From Stachybotrys elegans (lineage: Eukaryota; Ascomycota; Sordariomycetes; Hypocreales; Stachybotryaceae), in assembly GCA_020746835.1 (NCBI GenBank), contig JAGPNK010000008.1, forward strand, positions 558,001 through 622,000: a DNA stretch of 64,000 nt, written 5' to 3'. Numbering within the stretch: position 1 is the first letter of the stretch; each line of letters begins with the position of its first letter. The notes below the pieces were generated by a model that had not been told where the DNA came from, searched no databases, and saw only the letters and a list, made by a program, of their open reading frames with translations. Shown one piece after another: positions 22,581 through 34,171 of this stretch. Position numbers and translations under genes: made by a program.

Positions 22581-23700
22581 GCTGCGATATCTATCTGTTT
22601 TTGGGGGTTATTTGGCGCAAGGGGTTTATGGGCATTCGGGCTCCTCTCCATCTATCGACTGCTGGAATACCTTTTAATCGAGCGATAATACAATGTACAG
22701 CTGTTTATTTCTTGACTGACTACCTCCTAGGAGTCTTAATATCCCGCCAGAACATTGTACTAGGAGATCCAGTCCCTCTCCATATGGCCTACTCGATGCT
22801 ACGTCATCTTTGCCTCACCTGTGCTATGGAGCTCAATTCGATAAGCAAATGCAAACGTCTCTTCAATAGTGAGACATGATGGAGAGAAGTGGGGAGGGAG
22901 GGTCTTTTGGTCAATGGCTTTCCTCGACGTGTTCTTGGATTGCCTGGCGAGACACGCATACTACAAGACATGTATCAGCATATCGTATTTTGAATTAGTT
23001 CCGCATTCTTTGCCATGACTACAGTAGACCGCGATCACCCCTTGACGCAGGGCCTAAGCTACGACATTAACGGTGAGAGCGATGTCGGCGGGGGACGGAC
23101 TTTGAAGCGGAACCCGAGACGATGGACCCGAAGCTGTAACGGAAGACGAGCCCGATTGCGTCTACTTAGTACCTTCCGCTTGGATAAGCTGGCTCGAGGA
23201 GAAGAAGGCACCAGCAGTTGGGCTGGCGGAATGTAAGAAACTGCCCAGGTAGGTAAATGTCCGAGGCGTAAAAAACCGGAGGGAGAAGAAGAAGAAGAAG
23301 AAAAAAAGGGAGACGGACACGGCAATTCGCTCGCACTTCGGATAACGGAATGGCCGGGAGGACAGGGCCAACAAGCGCACGCGGGAGGGCAGCCGTAGCG
23401 AAGCCGTAAGAAAGGCAAAGAATGACGACGATGACAAGAGCGGGGGAGGCCACCCTCGGACACAAGTCACTGCCCCTCCCAATCTTTCCAGTTTTTACCC
23501 CACTTGGACCTCGAGAGCTGATGCAAGCTCCCCTCGAGCTCTTGTTGGAGGTGCCAGTGGTTTTATAATCGATCCCCTCCAAGCCGAGAAATTCCTTCCT
23601 CCCATATCCATCCCACCCAAGTTTCAATCCACGCACTGCACCTTTTGCGACCTCTCCCAACAAGCTTTCTAATAAATCAAACAAAAAAACAACCGTCAAA
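22581..23700. promoter_or_regulatory. sod1 promoter region
   Basis: About 1.1 kb without a supported gene. It contains a TAGGTAGGTA motif (23246-23258), a GAA/AAG-rich stretch near 23280-23308, a TTTATAAT-like box near 23562, and an A-rich leader directly before the sod1 ATG. Confidence 0.5.
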
Positions 23701-24733
23701 ATGGTCAAGGCTGGTATGTTTTTCACCCACCTAGTTCCCCCCCTGCTACAGCCCATTTCCCTTTTGCAATGGAGGGGAAGAAAGAAGAGGAAGAGGGAGG
23801 GGGATACGGCTGAGGGGTTGGCGAGCGCGCGCTCCCTTTATACCGGAGCAGTGAGTGGACTGGGGAGGGGGTCGAGCATATTTGAGAGCGTTTGTTTGAT
23901 TCGTGTCAACCGCATGATGGCCCGATGGGCGGCTTGCTGGCCAATGGAACTTGAGAACGGGGTGGCCGACTGAGTCCCTTGATGGCTGCTGCGGCTGCTG
24001 CTACTGCTACGCGTCGATCCAGAAACAGGGAAGAGAGAGCTTGCTGACCAGATTGCCGCCGTCTAGTTGCTGTTCTCCGTGGTGACGCCAAGGTCTCCGG
24101 CACCGTCATCTTCGAGCAGGCCTCCGAGTCGGAGCCCACCCTCATCACCTACGACATCACCGGCAACGACCCCAACGCCCAGCGCGGCTTCCACGTCCAC
24201 ACCTTTGGCGACAACACCAACGGCTGCACCTCTGCCGGCCCCCACTGTAAGTAGAGATGCTACCCCTTCTGCTCTCCCGGGGACGGCTGGTCCTTTGGCT
24301 CTTGATGTTAACTGGGATGCCTCCCGATAGTCAACCCCCACGGCAAGAACCACGGTGCTCCCGCCGACTCTGAGCGCCATGTCGGCGATCTGGGCAACGT
24401 CGAGACGGATGCTCAGGGCAACGCCAAGGGCACCATCACCGACTCCCTCGTGAAGCTCATCGGCCCCGAGAGCGTCATCGGCGTAAGTTTGGAGATGCCG
24501 TCTACGGGCTCCCCTCCCGTAGCGTGCAGGCAACCATGTGCTAACCCCATGCCAGCGAACCGTCGTCATCCACGCCGGCACCGACGATCTCGGCAAGGGT
24601 GGCCACGAGGAGTCCCTCAAGACCGGAAACGCTGGTCCCCGTCCCGCTTGCGGTTTGTCCCTCTACCCCCTGCTGCATGAGACAAAAGGAGTGTACTAAT
24701 AGCCAATTAGGTGTCATTGGCATCTCCAACTAA
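23701..24733 (+). CDS. sod1: Cu/Zn superoxide dismutase
   Basis: Cytosolic enzyme converting superoxide to hydrogen peroxide and oxygen. Exons are 23701-23713, 24067-24246, 24331-24482, 24556-24652 and 24711-24733, giving 154 aa, the normal length. Copper and zinc ligands are visible in GFHVHTFGD, in [11 protein letters not shown] (with the bridging histidine nearby), in ERHVGDLGN and in the H of [12 protein letters not shown]. The arginine of [10 protein letters not shown] is the electrostatic guide residue. No signal peptide is present. The first intron (353 nt) is far longer than the others, which is usual for a strongly expressed gene and may hold regulatory sites. Confidence 0.96.
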
Positions 24734-25758
24734 ATTGCCATGTTCGAGTTGAGATGACAAGTGGTGGAGGGGAGCTCGTCTTGGAGCGGTTCCTGGAGTC
24801 GGGTGGTTGAGTTGAGAGCTTAGACAGTTCCGAATACTATACGACTTCCACCATGAATGACCGTGAAAGAGGAAGCATGGCGCTTGCTGTGCATTGATAC
24901 TGTGAGGCAGTGGTGCCGAGGGAATTGTGACGTGTGAAATACCAATCAATGTCAAGATGAGACGACGAGTGACTTCAACTCTGTCCGTACTTTTCTAAAG
25001 GCCTGCCGTCTTATCCATGCCCAAAAGATTATACCATGGACTGTGTCGGAGTGTAGACAGCTTGCTTTTGGGCCTTTGATGGATAAAGGGGGCTAGGCCG
25101 GCCTGCTTTGGCTGGTCTGGCCCTAACCCCAGACGCTGGCCGAGGATGATGTGCGGCGGGAGCTTACAGGACCCTTCGACTCGCTTATTGAGGGTGGCGC
25201 GTGTGTCCGAGGGGCCTAGAGTGGGCGGTCAGGACCTGGAAACCCCACTTCCCACCAAATGTATTGACCCAGCTGGTGAAGCTCGCCCCAAATCGCCCCA
25301 CACGTTTACGCCAGTGCCACCTCCATCTACATCCAGACACCTTTCCTCAAGCACACGACCTGGCCAACCTGCTCTTCTGCTTGCTTGAACCTCCCTTTTT
25401 TATTATTTCCTTCAATTGAATCTTCCTGGCTTGCCAAAGACTTGCACGAGAGTCTTTTGCTTGCTGTCCACCATCTATCCTTTTGGTTTCCAGGTCAGTA
25501 CAGATATCCGTCGCACAGCGCCGTCCCGCTTCCTCTCCTGCTGTATAAGGCGGTGTCGAGTGACACCGCAGCACAGCAGCTCTCTTTCTTGCCTGGAACC
25601 TATCAATTGCATCTTTCATCTCCAGCCTTGTCGAGCTGCGCGCCTAACTTGCAGAAATATGTGCCCACCATGCTTCGTTTGCCTGAGACACCTCGCGCCA
25701 CAATGCTGACCTCCCGAATTCAGATCCCGACTCCTGGCCTCGTCCGCTCCGGTTCACC
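24734..25758. promoter_or_regulatory. Promoter and leader of the Tudor-SN gene
   Basis: About 1 kb between sod1 and the Tudor-SN gene. The last 400 bp are strongly pyrimidine-rich on the plus strand, consistent with a long 5' leader. No other gene is supported. Confidence 0.5.
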
Positions 25759-28425
25759 ATGTCCAAGACCTTCATTGGCAATGTCAAGAGTGTCTTGAGC
25801 GGAGACACTCTGGTTTTGACCAGCCCCAACAACCCTGCGGCCGAACGAACCTTTTCGCTTGCCTACGTCTCGGCTCCCCACCTCAAGCGAGAAGGCGACG
25901 AGCCCTTTGCCTTTCAGTCCCGCGAGTACCTGCGTAACATTGCCATCGGAAAGCCCATCCAGTGCACCGTCCTCTACACCATCCCCAACTCGGGCCGCGA
26001 ATTCGGCTATGCTAAGCTCCAGGACGGCACTGAGCTGCCCGAGGAGCTGGTCAACGCCGGCTGGCTCAAGGTTCGCGAGGACGCTGGTCGCAAGGAGGAG
26101 TCCGAGGAGATTCTCGAGAGGCTCGAGAAGCTCCGCGGTCTAGAATCCCAGGCCAAGGGCGACGGAAAGGGCCTCTGGGTCGGCACTGGAGGCATCATCG
26201 AGGTCCAGAATGATCTGGGTGGCCCCGAGTTTATGAAGCAGTGGAAGGGCAAGACTGTTGATGGCATCGTCGAGCGGGTCTTGAGCGGTGACAGGCTTCT
26301 GGTACGCCTGCTGCTCTCCGAGAACAAGCATGTTCAGCCCATGACCCTCCTCGCTGGTATCCGTACGCCTTCGACAGAGAGGACCCTGCCCTCCACGGGC
26401 GCAGTCCAGCCTGCTGAGGAGTATGGAAACGAGGCCAGGGCCTTTGTCGAGACGAGGCTGCTGCAGCGAGCTGTCAAGGTTGAGATTGTTGGCGCAAGCC
26501 CGCAAGGTCAACTCGTCGCCAACGTCATCCACCCCCGCGGTAACATTGCCATCTTCCTGCTCCAGGATGGCCTGGCTAGGTGCAACGACTTCCACTCCAC
26601 CATGCTCGGTGAGAAGATGGCTGCTCTTCGAGCTGCCGAGAAGCAGGCCCAGTCCAAGAAGCTTCGCCTCCACAAGCACCACGTCGCCAAGGCAGAGGGC
26701 GGCAACCAGGACATGATTGTCTCCAAGATTATTGGAGCCGACACCATCCTGGTCAGGAACAAGACCGGAAACGCGGAGAAGAAGATTAGCATCAGCAGCA
26801 TCCGTGGCCCGCGCACAAACGAGGCCTCCGAGGCTCCTTTCCGTGACGAGGCCAAGGAGTTTGCGCGCCAGAAGCTCATTGGAAAGCATGTCAAGATCAG
26901 CATTGACGGCTCCAAGCCCGCGTCGGAAGGGTTCGAGGCCAAGGATGTTGCGACTGTCACGGAGAAGGGCAAGAACATTGGTCTTGCGATTGTGGAGGCC
27001 GGATACGCCTCGGTCATCCGCCACAGAAAGGACGACACTGACCGAGCACCCAACTACGACGAGCTGCTTGCAGCCCAGGAGAAGGCCAAGGAGGAAGGCA
27101 AGGGCATGTGGTCAGGCAAGCCTCAGAAGGCCAAGCAGTACAGCGATCTGTCCGAGAATGCCCAGAAGGCCAAGATCATGCTCGCGACCCTGCAGCGCCA
27201 GAAGAAAGTCCCTGCCATTGTGGACTTTTGCAAGGCTGGCTCCCGATTCACCCTCCTGATTCCCCGTGAGAACGTCAAGCTTACTCTGGTGCTCGGCGGC
27301 ATCCGAGCTCCCCGTGCACCCCGCGCAGATGGAGAGGGCGGTGAGCCTTTTGGAAAGGAGGCTCTCGAGCTGGCAAACCGACGATGCAACCAGCGAGACT
27401 GCGAAGTCGACATCCACGACATGGACAAGGTCGGCGGCTTCATTGGCGACCTGTACATCAACCGAGAGAACTTTGCCAAGGTCCTTGTCGAGGAGGGTCT
27501 GTCCTCGGTGCACGCCTACTCTGCTGAGAAGTCGGGCAACGCTGCTGAGCTCTTCGCCGCGGAGAAGAAGGCAAAGGAGGGCAAGAAGGGCATGTGGCAC
27601 GACTACGACCCTTCGCAGGATGAGGAGGTCGCAGAGGAGGATGCTGTTGCTCCCGTCGAGACGGAGGTCTCGCTGGACAAGAAGCCCACCGACTACCGTG
27701 ATGTCGTCATTACTCACATCGAGCCTAGCGGCTTGATGAAGATCCAGGAGATTGGCAAGGGCACAGCCTCTCTGGAGACGATGATGAACGAGTTCAGGAA
27801 GTTCCACCTTGATTCCAAGAACAACCAGCCCCTCAAGGACTCTCCCAAGGCTGGTGATCTCGTATCGGCCAAGTTTTCCGTCGACGGCTCGTGGTACAGG
27901 GGCCGCATCCGCTCCAATGACCGCACCAACAAGGTCGCCGAGGTCGTCTACATCGACTATGGAAACAGCGAGAAGATCCCCTGGAGCAGCCTGCGCTCTC
28001 TCGGCGACCACTTTGGTACTCAGCGCCTGAGTGCCCAGGCCACCGACGCCACACTCTCCTTTGTGAGCCTGGCCGGCGGCGACTACTCGCAAGACGCCAT
28101 CGACTTCATGCTTGACGTGACGGAGGGCAAGCGCCTCGTCGCCAACTTCGACTTTGTCGACAAGAAGAAGAACGTCAGCTTCATCACTCTCTACGACCCC
28201 AAGAACGACGAGCTCCCTGGTGTCAACGACTCCATCAACAAGGCCATTGTCGCCAACGGCTACGGTACCATTCAGGGCCGCCAGGAGCGATGGGAGCGCA
28301 GCAAGGCCTTTGAGCCTGTCCTGAAGCACCTCCAGCAGGTTGAGAACTCGGCCAAGCAGGAGCGCCTGGGCATGTGGGAGTACGGTGACACCACCGCCGA
28401 CCCAACCCGTGATGATCGCAGGTAA
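25759..28425 (+). CDS. snd1: Tudor-SN (SND1/p100) nuclease-fold protein
   Basis: Multifunctional RNA-binding protein of cytoplasm and nucleus, tied to RNA decay, splicing and transcription in other eukaryotes. A single exon encodes 888 aa. Four staphylococcal-nuclease-like repeats start near residues 1 (FIGNVKSVLSGDTLVL), 165 (VDGIVERVLSGDRLLV), 315 (MIVSKIIGADTILV) and 475 (VPAIVDFCKAGSRFTL). They are followed by a Tudor domain at about 690-760 (GDLVSAKFSVDGSWYRGRI, VYIDYGNSEKIPW) and a split fifth SN repeat. Length and order match the family. The lack of introns contrasts with almost all neighbours. Long open frames on the opposite strand are a by-product of codon bias. Confidence 0.93.
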   Translation: MSKTFIGNVKSVLSGDTLVLTSPNNPAAERTFSLAYVSAPHLKREGDEPFAFQSREYLRNIAIGKPIQCTVLYTIPNSGREFGYAKLQDGTELPEELVNAGWLKVREDAGRKEESEEILERLEKLRGLESQAKGDGKGLWVGTGGIIEVQNDLGGPEFMKQWKGKTVDGIVERVLSGDRLLVRLLLSENKHVQPMTLLAGIRTPSTERTLPSTGAVQPAEEYGNEARAFVETRLLQRAVKVEIVGASPQGQLVANVIHPRGNIAIFLLQDGLARCNDFHSTMLGEKMAALRAAEKQAQSKKLRLHKHHVAKAEGGNQDMIVSKIIGADTILVRNKTGNAEKKISISSIRGPRTNEASEAPFRDEAKEFARQKLIGKHVKISIDGSKPASEGFEAKDVATVTEKGKNIGLAIVEAGYASVIRHRKDDTDRAPNYDELLAAQEKAKEEGKGMWSGKPQKAKQYSDLSENAQKAKIMLATLQRQKKVPAIVDFCKAGSRFTLLIPRENVKLTLVLGGIRAPRAPRADGEGGEPFGKEALELANRRCNQRDCEVDIHDMDKVGGFIGDLYINRENFAKVLVEEGLSSVHAYSAEKSGNAAELFAAEKKAKEGKKGMWHDYDPSQDEEVAEEDAVAPVETEVSLDKKPTDYRDVVITHIEPSGLMKIQEIGKGTASLETMMNEFRKFHLDSKNNQPLKDSPKAGDLVSAKFSVDGSWYRGRIRSNDRTNKVAEVVYIDYGNSEKIPWSSLRSLGDHFGTQRLSAQATDATLSFVSLAGGDYSQDAIDFMLDVTEGKRLVANFDFVDKKKNVSFITLYDPKNDELPGVNDSINKAIVANGYGTIQGRQERWERSKAFEPVLKHLQQVENSAKQERLGMWEYGDTTADPTRDDRR

Positions 28426-29075
28426 AATACATATGTACATTAAAAGCCATATGATGGATGGATGGGCCGAGCTAGATTCACTGCGTCATTCAAAAAGCAT
28501 ATTGGGAGAGGATGAAACCAAAAGTCATTCAGTTCAATGTCGTCTATAGTACTAAGCAAGAGACCCAAGAATCAAGAGGGGAAAAAAATAAGTACAGAGG
28601 CATATAGCCAAATAACCGGGCGCCGTCATTGATGAGCTGCTCGCACCGCAAGGTTTGAGCTGCTCGAACACAAGTATTATCTTGTACATGAAATCGTTGC
28701 CATGCCTCAGAATCCCTTAACACATATGAAGCATACTTGAGAGATGGGACACGGCTCCAAGGAACGACACACTATGTCAAGCTTGCCTTCTTGTATGCGA
28801 CAGCTTGAGTCGTGTCCTTGGAATTTGGTGACCGGCTCAACTAAATAAGCACGAGCGCTAACGCCAGCCATCGCGGAAAACTCCATCTGGAGCCTTGGTA
28901 AGGGTTATTGCTTCTTCTTGAAGCCGTTGGCAAGACTGCCGGGCCGAAGCCCGTGCAAGATGATTGGTGAATCCCCCCTTTGCACCTATCCTTTGCCATC
29001 CCGCTAATGATTTAACGTTGACTAGGGGATGTTCAAACTCCTGGGCTGATACGAAGCGGGTCAACCTGTGGTTGC
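28426..29075. other. Convergent 3' flanks
   Basis: Region between the Tudor-SN gene (+) and the phosphoesterase gene (-). No supported gene. Confidence 0.5.
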
Positions 29076-30140
29076 TTAGGTAGAGGCCTTGTTCGAATCG
29101 GGCTGTTTGCAGACGGTCTGCACAATGTGCTGCTTGAAACCCTCATCCTTATCGGCAGCATTGATGATCATGGCGGTGAGGGCTCCCCCGCCGGCGCAAT
29201 CCGAGTCGAGTCCAACCGTGTAGTCGCCCTGCCTGAGGCCCGACTTGGCATCGTGGCCGTAGATGACGGTGCGACGCTCGATGTCCTTGACGAATTTCTG
29301 GTGGTGGTTCCAGGCGTCAGCCCACATGACGCCGTTTCGGCTGGAGGACGGGATTCCGACTGTGTAGTCGACCTGGGCGGGCTCCGGCTTCGACTTGGCT
29401 CGCTTCTTGGATATGGTGGAGTCGCGGGGCGAATTGCTGTGCTCGGAGTCGGATGCGTCGCCGCGGGCCTTGCTCTGGTGCTTGTGGGCGCCCGTGTCCA
29501 TCAAGAGGCTTCGCATGTTCATAATGGCCCACGAGTCTTGTTTGACGAGCGTCAGGCCAGGGACCAGACCACCGTGGACAATGAGGATGGGCAGCGGGGT
29601 TACGCTGAGGATCAAAGGTCGGTTGGCCAGCCATTCAAGCTGCTCCATGGACAAAGTCTTGGCCGTGGCCAGGTGCTTCTCCTTGGCCTTGGTATCGGTC
29701 CTTACTCCGTTGGCTTGGGCCCAGGCTAGCAGAACATTGTTCTCGTGGTTGCCGCGGACGGCGCTGGCATCGAGCTCCATGAGGAGGGCGACGACGGCGG
29801 AAGAGTCGGGGCCCTTGCTTATCATATCGCCGGTAGCGACGAGGTGATCGGTATCGGGGTTGAAGTCGACCTTGTTGAGCAGCTCGTTGAGCTCGTCGTA
29901 CATGCCGTGGATATCGCCGACGACGACGAGGCGCCTATTGTTCTCGAGCGTGGGGACGTATTTCTGCGGTATCGAGGAGATAAAGGTCGGGTCGTTGAAG
30001 GCCTTTTGCTTGTGGCCATAGCTGGCGAGCAGTGGGTTGGAAGCCATGCCGCGCCATGGGCCGCCGAAGAGCGTGTTGCCGAGGAAGAGCGTGACGAAGG
30101 CGCAGACGGCGACGTAGACGTAGAGGCGAGGGGTTCTCAT
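29076..30140 (-). CDS. ppn2: Ppn2-like vacuolar phosphoesterase
   Basis: Calcineurin-like metallophosphoesterase similar to yeast Ppn2, the zinc-dependent vacuolar endopolyphosphatase. Single exon, 354 aa, starting at ATG 30140. A signal anchor spans residues about 7-26 (YVYVAVCAFVTLFLGNTLF). Metal-binding blocks follow: VVVGDIHG (about 71-78), ATGDMISKGPDS (about 101), VRGNHENN (about 128), VHGG, and the late VIYGHDAKSG. The loop between blocks four and five (residues about 230-265) is a low-complexity Ser/Lys insert. Related proteins act as Ser/Thr phosphatases, so protein phosphatase activity is possible, but the N-terminal anchor favours the Ppn2 group. Confidence 0.85.
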   Translation of the reverse strand: MRTPRLYVYVAVCAFVTLFLGNTLFGGPWRGMASNPLLASYGHKQKAFNDPTFISSIPQKYVPTLENNRRLVVVGDIHGMYDELNELLNKVDFNPDTDHLVATGDMISKGPDSSAVVALLMELDASAVRGNHENNVLLAWAQANGVRTDTKAKEKHLATAKTLSMEQLEWLANRPLILSVTPLPILIVHGGLVPGLTLVKQDSWAIMNMRSLLMDTGAHKHQSKARGDASDSEHSNSPRDSTISKKRAKSKPEPAQVDYTVGIPSSSRNGVMWADAWNHHQKFVKDIERRTVIYGHDAKSGLRQGDYTVGLDSDCAGGGALTAMIINAADKDEGFKQHIVQTVCKQPDSNKAST

Positions 30141-31270
30141 GGCGGGCTACAGAACCGCTTTATGCGCGGTTGCTAGGTATGCGGCGAAATGGACGTCAGA
30201 GGGCGCGTGTGGCTGGTTGGGTTGCTGGCGGAAGAGAGTGGCAGCTGCAGGCGATTGCGTCACCAGTTCAGGTACTGTGAATTAGGAGAAACGAAGGACT
30301 GAGAAGCTTGTTCTGAAGCAAGGCTAAGGTAGGAAGCAAGGTGTAGAAAGGATGAAGGAGCATGCGACCATAAAAGGAGTGTCTCTAAGCTTTCGATTAA
30401 TGAAACAGACGGTTCCATTCGCTTTTTTTTCTCCTTCTTCTTCTCTTATGTAAATGTCTACGTGTGACATTGGGCGCATCCAACGCACGGAGTAAGGAGT
30501 TGTGGTCAGTCCCCGGGCTGCCGACCTCTTCGTCCTGGCAGCTTGAGGTGGGAAAAAGCTGGAACAAAGGTGGAAGCAATCTCCACCTTGCATGCAGATC
30601 CGCGCCGACGTCATCCAATCGTACGCCAGCTGTCAATTCATCCGGCCTCCCTGCCTGCTTTTAGCAGGCGGGTATGCGTGGCCCTGCCAGCATGTTCCAT
30701 GCTGCTCCTCCACCTCACGGGCGGTAGAAAGGAGCTGAGCCTGCGCGCGTAGATGGCTGACCCCTGATTTCCTCCTCTATCTCCTTCTCCCCGTAGGCTC
30801 TTACAAGGCTGAGGTGGCTTGCAGGAAAAAGGTGAGAGAGGGGAGCTGAAGAGAGACTCTTTCTGCCCCCCAGGTATTGATTGGATTGTCCATCACGCGG
30901 CGAACTCCAGTCTCGCTTGCGGATCTGGATAGTCATGAATGGATGATCAGTCACGGCAAATGTATGATCTTTTCCCAAACGCACACGGAGCGAACGGACG
31001 CGCCGGCATAGGCGTGACCGCCCGTGCCACTGTCAGTAAATCGTGATTTCTTTTGTTACAGGGTATATATACAATCGATATTTACATGGATGTTTGAGTT
31101 AGAGGGGGATGGATATCATGACTTCTGATAACACCGTTTGGTAACGTTCCACAGCGCGTCATGTCACATACGGTTTGGGTAGACGTTTTATGCCGTTGGT
31201 TCAGCCGTCTCCCCCATTCGACAAGCTTCAGCATTGGTGAGGGTGGTAGTGGTTCGTAGACTGCAGCCCA
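30141..31270. other. Intergenic spacer (tandem minus-strand genes)
   Basis: Promoter of the Ppn2-like gene and 3' flank of pet191. Short frames at 30397-30752 have no motif or convincing start, and I see no gene. Confidence 0.45.
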
Positions 31271-31720
31271 TCATTTCTGCTGCCCTTGCAACTGCTTCTG
31301 CTCCAGCCTGTACTTCTCGTTCTCGGCGTCTCTCCAGTCTTGGGGCTCCTTCTCGTTTCCGCTTGTCTGCTTGACGCCCGCGTATGCCGACCGGCCGGCG
31401 TACAGCTGGTAGCCCTGGCCGGATTCGGCCTCCTTGAGGGATGCGTAGTTGACGGGCATGTTGCCGCGAAAGCGCTTGCGCATGTCCACCATGCCGCGCT
31501 TGCACTCGCTGAAGCCCTTCTTGAGCTGGCGGCACGGGAGCGGGAGCGTCTCGACGAGGGGATCGCGCAGGCAGTCGGAGGCGCTGTTGCGCTGCACCAT
31601 GACGCAGTCCGATTCCTGCAGGCACTGCGCGAGTGCTTCGCCTGCAAGAAAGTGTCAGTTGGTCTTCGGGTTCGGGCGGGAGACGCCAGACGTACGCAGC
31701 TCTTTGCACGAGCTAGGCAT
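31271..31720 (-). CDS. pet191: Cytochrome c oxidase assembly protein PET191 (COA5)
   Basis: Mitochondrial intermembrane-space factor needed for complex IV assembly. Exons are 31720-31696 and 31641-31271, giving 131 aa. The start MPSSCKELREALAQCLQESDC and the later CRQLKKGFSEC show the two CX9C spacings of the family, imported through the Mia40 relay. The segment RGNMPVNYASLKE is also typical. The tail after it (Gln/Lys-rich, ending QKQLQGQQK) is longer than in yeast. The intron (54 nt) interrupts codon 9. The gene is divergent from the lipase gene at 32323. Confidence 0.93.
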
Positions 31721-32322
31721 CTTGACGGTGGTTGATGGCTTGTTGGACTGTCGAAGAAGTTTTGGCAGGATCGTGAGGCGGATCTCGGGACGGATGAATT
31801 GGCCCAACTTGATTGGCTAAGTACCTAGACTGATAAGCTGGCGTGGGGCCATTTTTTCACCTTTTCGCCCCATGCATCCATCCACTACAAATTAGAGTAC
31901 TTACTTGCGTATTATTCATCAATCCCTGAACCCTCCAGCGCCCAATTGACACCATGCGGTGTAAATGGGAAGGACTATTTCCGTTGCCCTTTTCTCAGAT
32001 AAACTCGCCTGAATCCGGCGTAGCTTTACGATGGATTCTATAGTAGGTACTTAGATTAGTAATTCCAGAGGTGCGAGCCAGATTGCACGGATGTTTTTTG
32101 CAGTTTCAGGGGCCCCCATATTTTCCCTATCGCGGCCATAATGGGCATGAGGATGGACTTTAGCATGTGACATCACTTCTCCCAGGACTTTAATTCGCAC
32201 TTCTCTCGAATTCATCATCTTGAACGCATTTTCCCTCCTCAAGCCCAACACGCCTTAGCAGCGGGTATCATGTCGTCACCCAGAACGAATTGACCATTGT
32301 TTCGCCTCCCTCGTTCGACAAG
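31721..32322. promoter_or_regulatory. Divergent promoter, pet191 / lipase
   Basis: A 600-bp spacer between two divergent starts. It holds TAGTAGGTACTTAG (from 32041) and related TACCTA motifs. No gene was seen. Confidence 0.5.
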
Positions 32323-34171
32323 ATGCCTGTTCCATTTCTGGGAAGGCTGCACCTGTATGTTGTCCCCGGCGCTGGTGGCTTGTCGCCCCAAATGATGATC
32401 TGCCACTATTCGCCTCAGGCGCGGAGCTGACACCCTTCCTTGCAGCGTCGAGTACTTTACGCTCATCGGGTCCTTCATCTTTGTGGGATTCGAGGCCTTG
32501 GTTCGCGTGCTGACCTTGGCGCTCCGTACGTGTGAGACAATCCGGCTGTAGGGCAAGACTCGCTAACCACGCCCAGCCCCGTTTCTCGTGTCATTCTTCT
32601 ATGGCGCATCGCGACGGCTGTTTAACAGATTCTCCTCCCCCGCGCAGAAGAGAGCCGAGAACAAGAACAAATGTAGGTCGCCTATGCCTGCCAGTCTACT
32701 GGTGCTGGCAACGAATAGGAGGCTAAAAGGGGCTAGCAACTTCAACCTCGGTTAAGAACGCCGCCGACTTCGTCGAACTATGTCGAGTATGGGGATACGA
32801 GGCGGAGGAGCACATTGTTCAGACCAAAGATGGCTATCTCCTCGGTCTGCACCGGTTGCAGTGGAGGAGAGGCGAGGAGGGCCAAAAGGTCAACTATGGT
32901 AGCACCAGCCTCAAGAAGAGGGTTGTCTACCTGCACCACGGGCTCCTCATGAATTCCGAGGTCTGGGTGTGCTTGACCGACGAGAAGAGATGCCTCGCAT
33001 TCGAACTGGTAGAGCGAGGCTTCGATGTCTGGGTACGTACCGCGCGTCTTGGCCGCATTGTCCTCACTAACCTTTGTAGTTTGGCAACAACCGCGGCAAC
33101 AAGTACTCCAAGAAGTCGATTCACAGCTCGCCCACGTCACTTGAATTCTGGGACTTTTCCATCGACGAGTTTGCCTTTCACGATATCCCGGACAGCATCA
33201 GCTACATCCTCGACACAACGCAGCAGGAGAGCCTGTCGTACATTGGGTTTTCCCAAGGCACGGCACAGGCCTTTGCGTCGCTTGCCATCCATCCCAAGCT
33301 CAACAATCAAGTCAATGTATTCATCGCTCTTGCGCCTGCTATGTCTCCGGCCGGTCTGTCCAATGGAGTTGTCGACTCGCTCATCAAGGCATCGCCGCAG
33401 GTCTTGTACCTCATGTTTGGACGACGATCTATCCTCAGCTCGGCGACGCTCTGGGAAACGCTACTATACCCGCCGCTGTTCAGCAGGCTGATCGACATGG
33501 GTCTGTCGTTCTTATTCAACTGGCAGACTCGAAACATCTCGACGAGCCAGAAACTGGCAGCATACCCTCACCTGTACTCGTTCACCAGTACCAAGAGTGT
33601 GGTCCACTGGTTTCAGATCATCCGCAACAAGTGTTTCCAGATGTTTGATGACGACGTCCACCAACCTTTGGGTGTGAGCACGTCGACAAGGTATTCCAAG
33701 GTGGCCAAGTACCCTACGCGTAATATCAGGACGCCCGTTGTTCTGGTCTATGGAGGCAGCGACTCACTGGTAGACATCAAGGCCATGCTGAAGGAGCTGC
33801 CTCCACAGACGGTTGCCACTGAGATTCCTCACTATGAACACCTCGACTTCCTATGGGCCAGAGATGTGGATGCGCAGGTGTTCCAGCACGTTTTTGATGC
33901 ACTGGACAGCTTCACTGATGCCGAACACACCAAAGAGGAGTATGACCGTTACCGTGTTGCGAGAGAAGAAAGTCTGATAGGGTCGGCATTTACGCAAGGA
34001 CACAACCACAGAGGGAGTGAGAGTGACGCGTCGACGATTGCTGTTGGAGCCGACAAGAATGGATCGCTTGTGCATCGGCACATGGCGCGGGAGCCCAGTG
34101 AGGGTAGTCCAAGGCCCAGGAAGTCCGGTACTGCAGCAAACTCCAGCGATCCCGCATCACCCACTGCATAG
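32323..34171 (+). CDS. Steryl ester hydrolase / acid-lipase family protein
   Basis: Alpha/beta hydrolase of the yeast Yeh1/Yeh2/Tgl1 family, acting on steryl esters or triacylglycerol at lipid droplets or the plasma membrane. Exons are 32323-32354, 32446-32525, 32577-32672, 32737-33032 and 33080-34171 (531 aa). An N-terminal hydrophobic segment (about 12-40) anchors it. Lipase motifs are VYLHHGLLMNSEVW (oxyanion region), FGNNRGNKYSKKS, nucleophile serine in YIGFSQGTA (about 225), Asp in VYGGSDSLVD (about 394) and His in HYEHLDFLW (about 421). The tail is Ser-rich. The gene ends at TAG 34169-34171, yet the same frame stays open for a further 90 codons of similar composition, so the native end may be later (separate entry). 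Confidence 0.88.

Noticed and set aside
26140..28440. Long minus-strand open frames (up to 442 codons) opposite the Tudor-SN gene
   Set aside because: They mirror the strongly codon-biased plus-strand gene, have no family motif and show repetitive Leu/Val composition typical of antisense frames.
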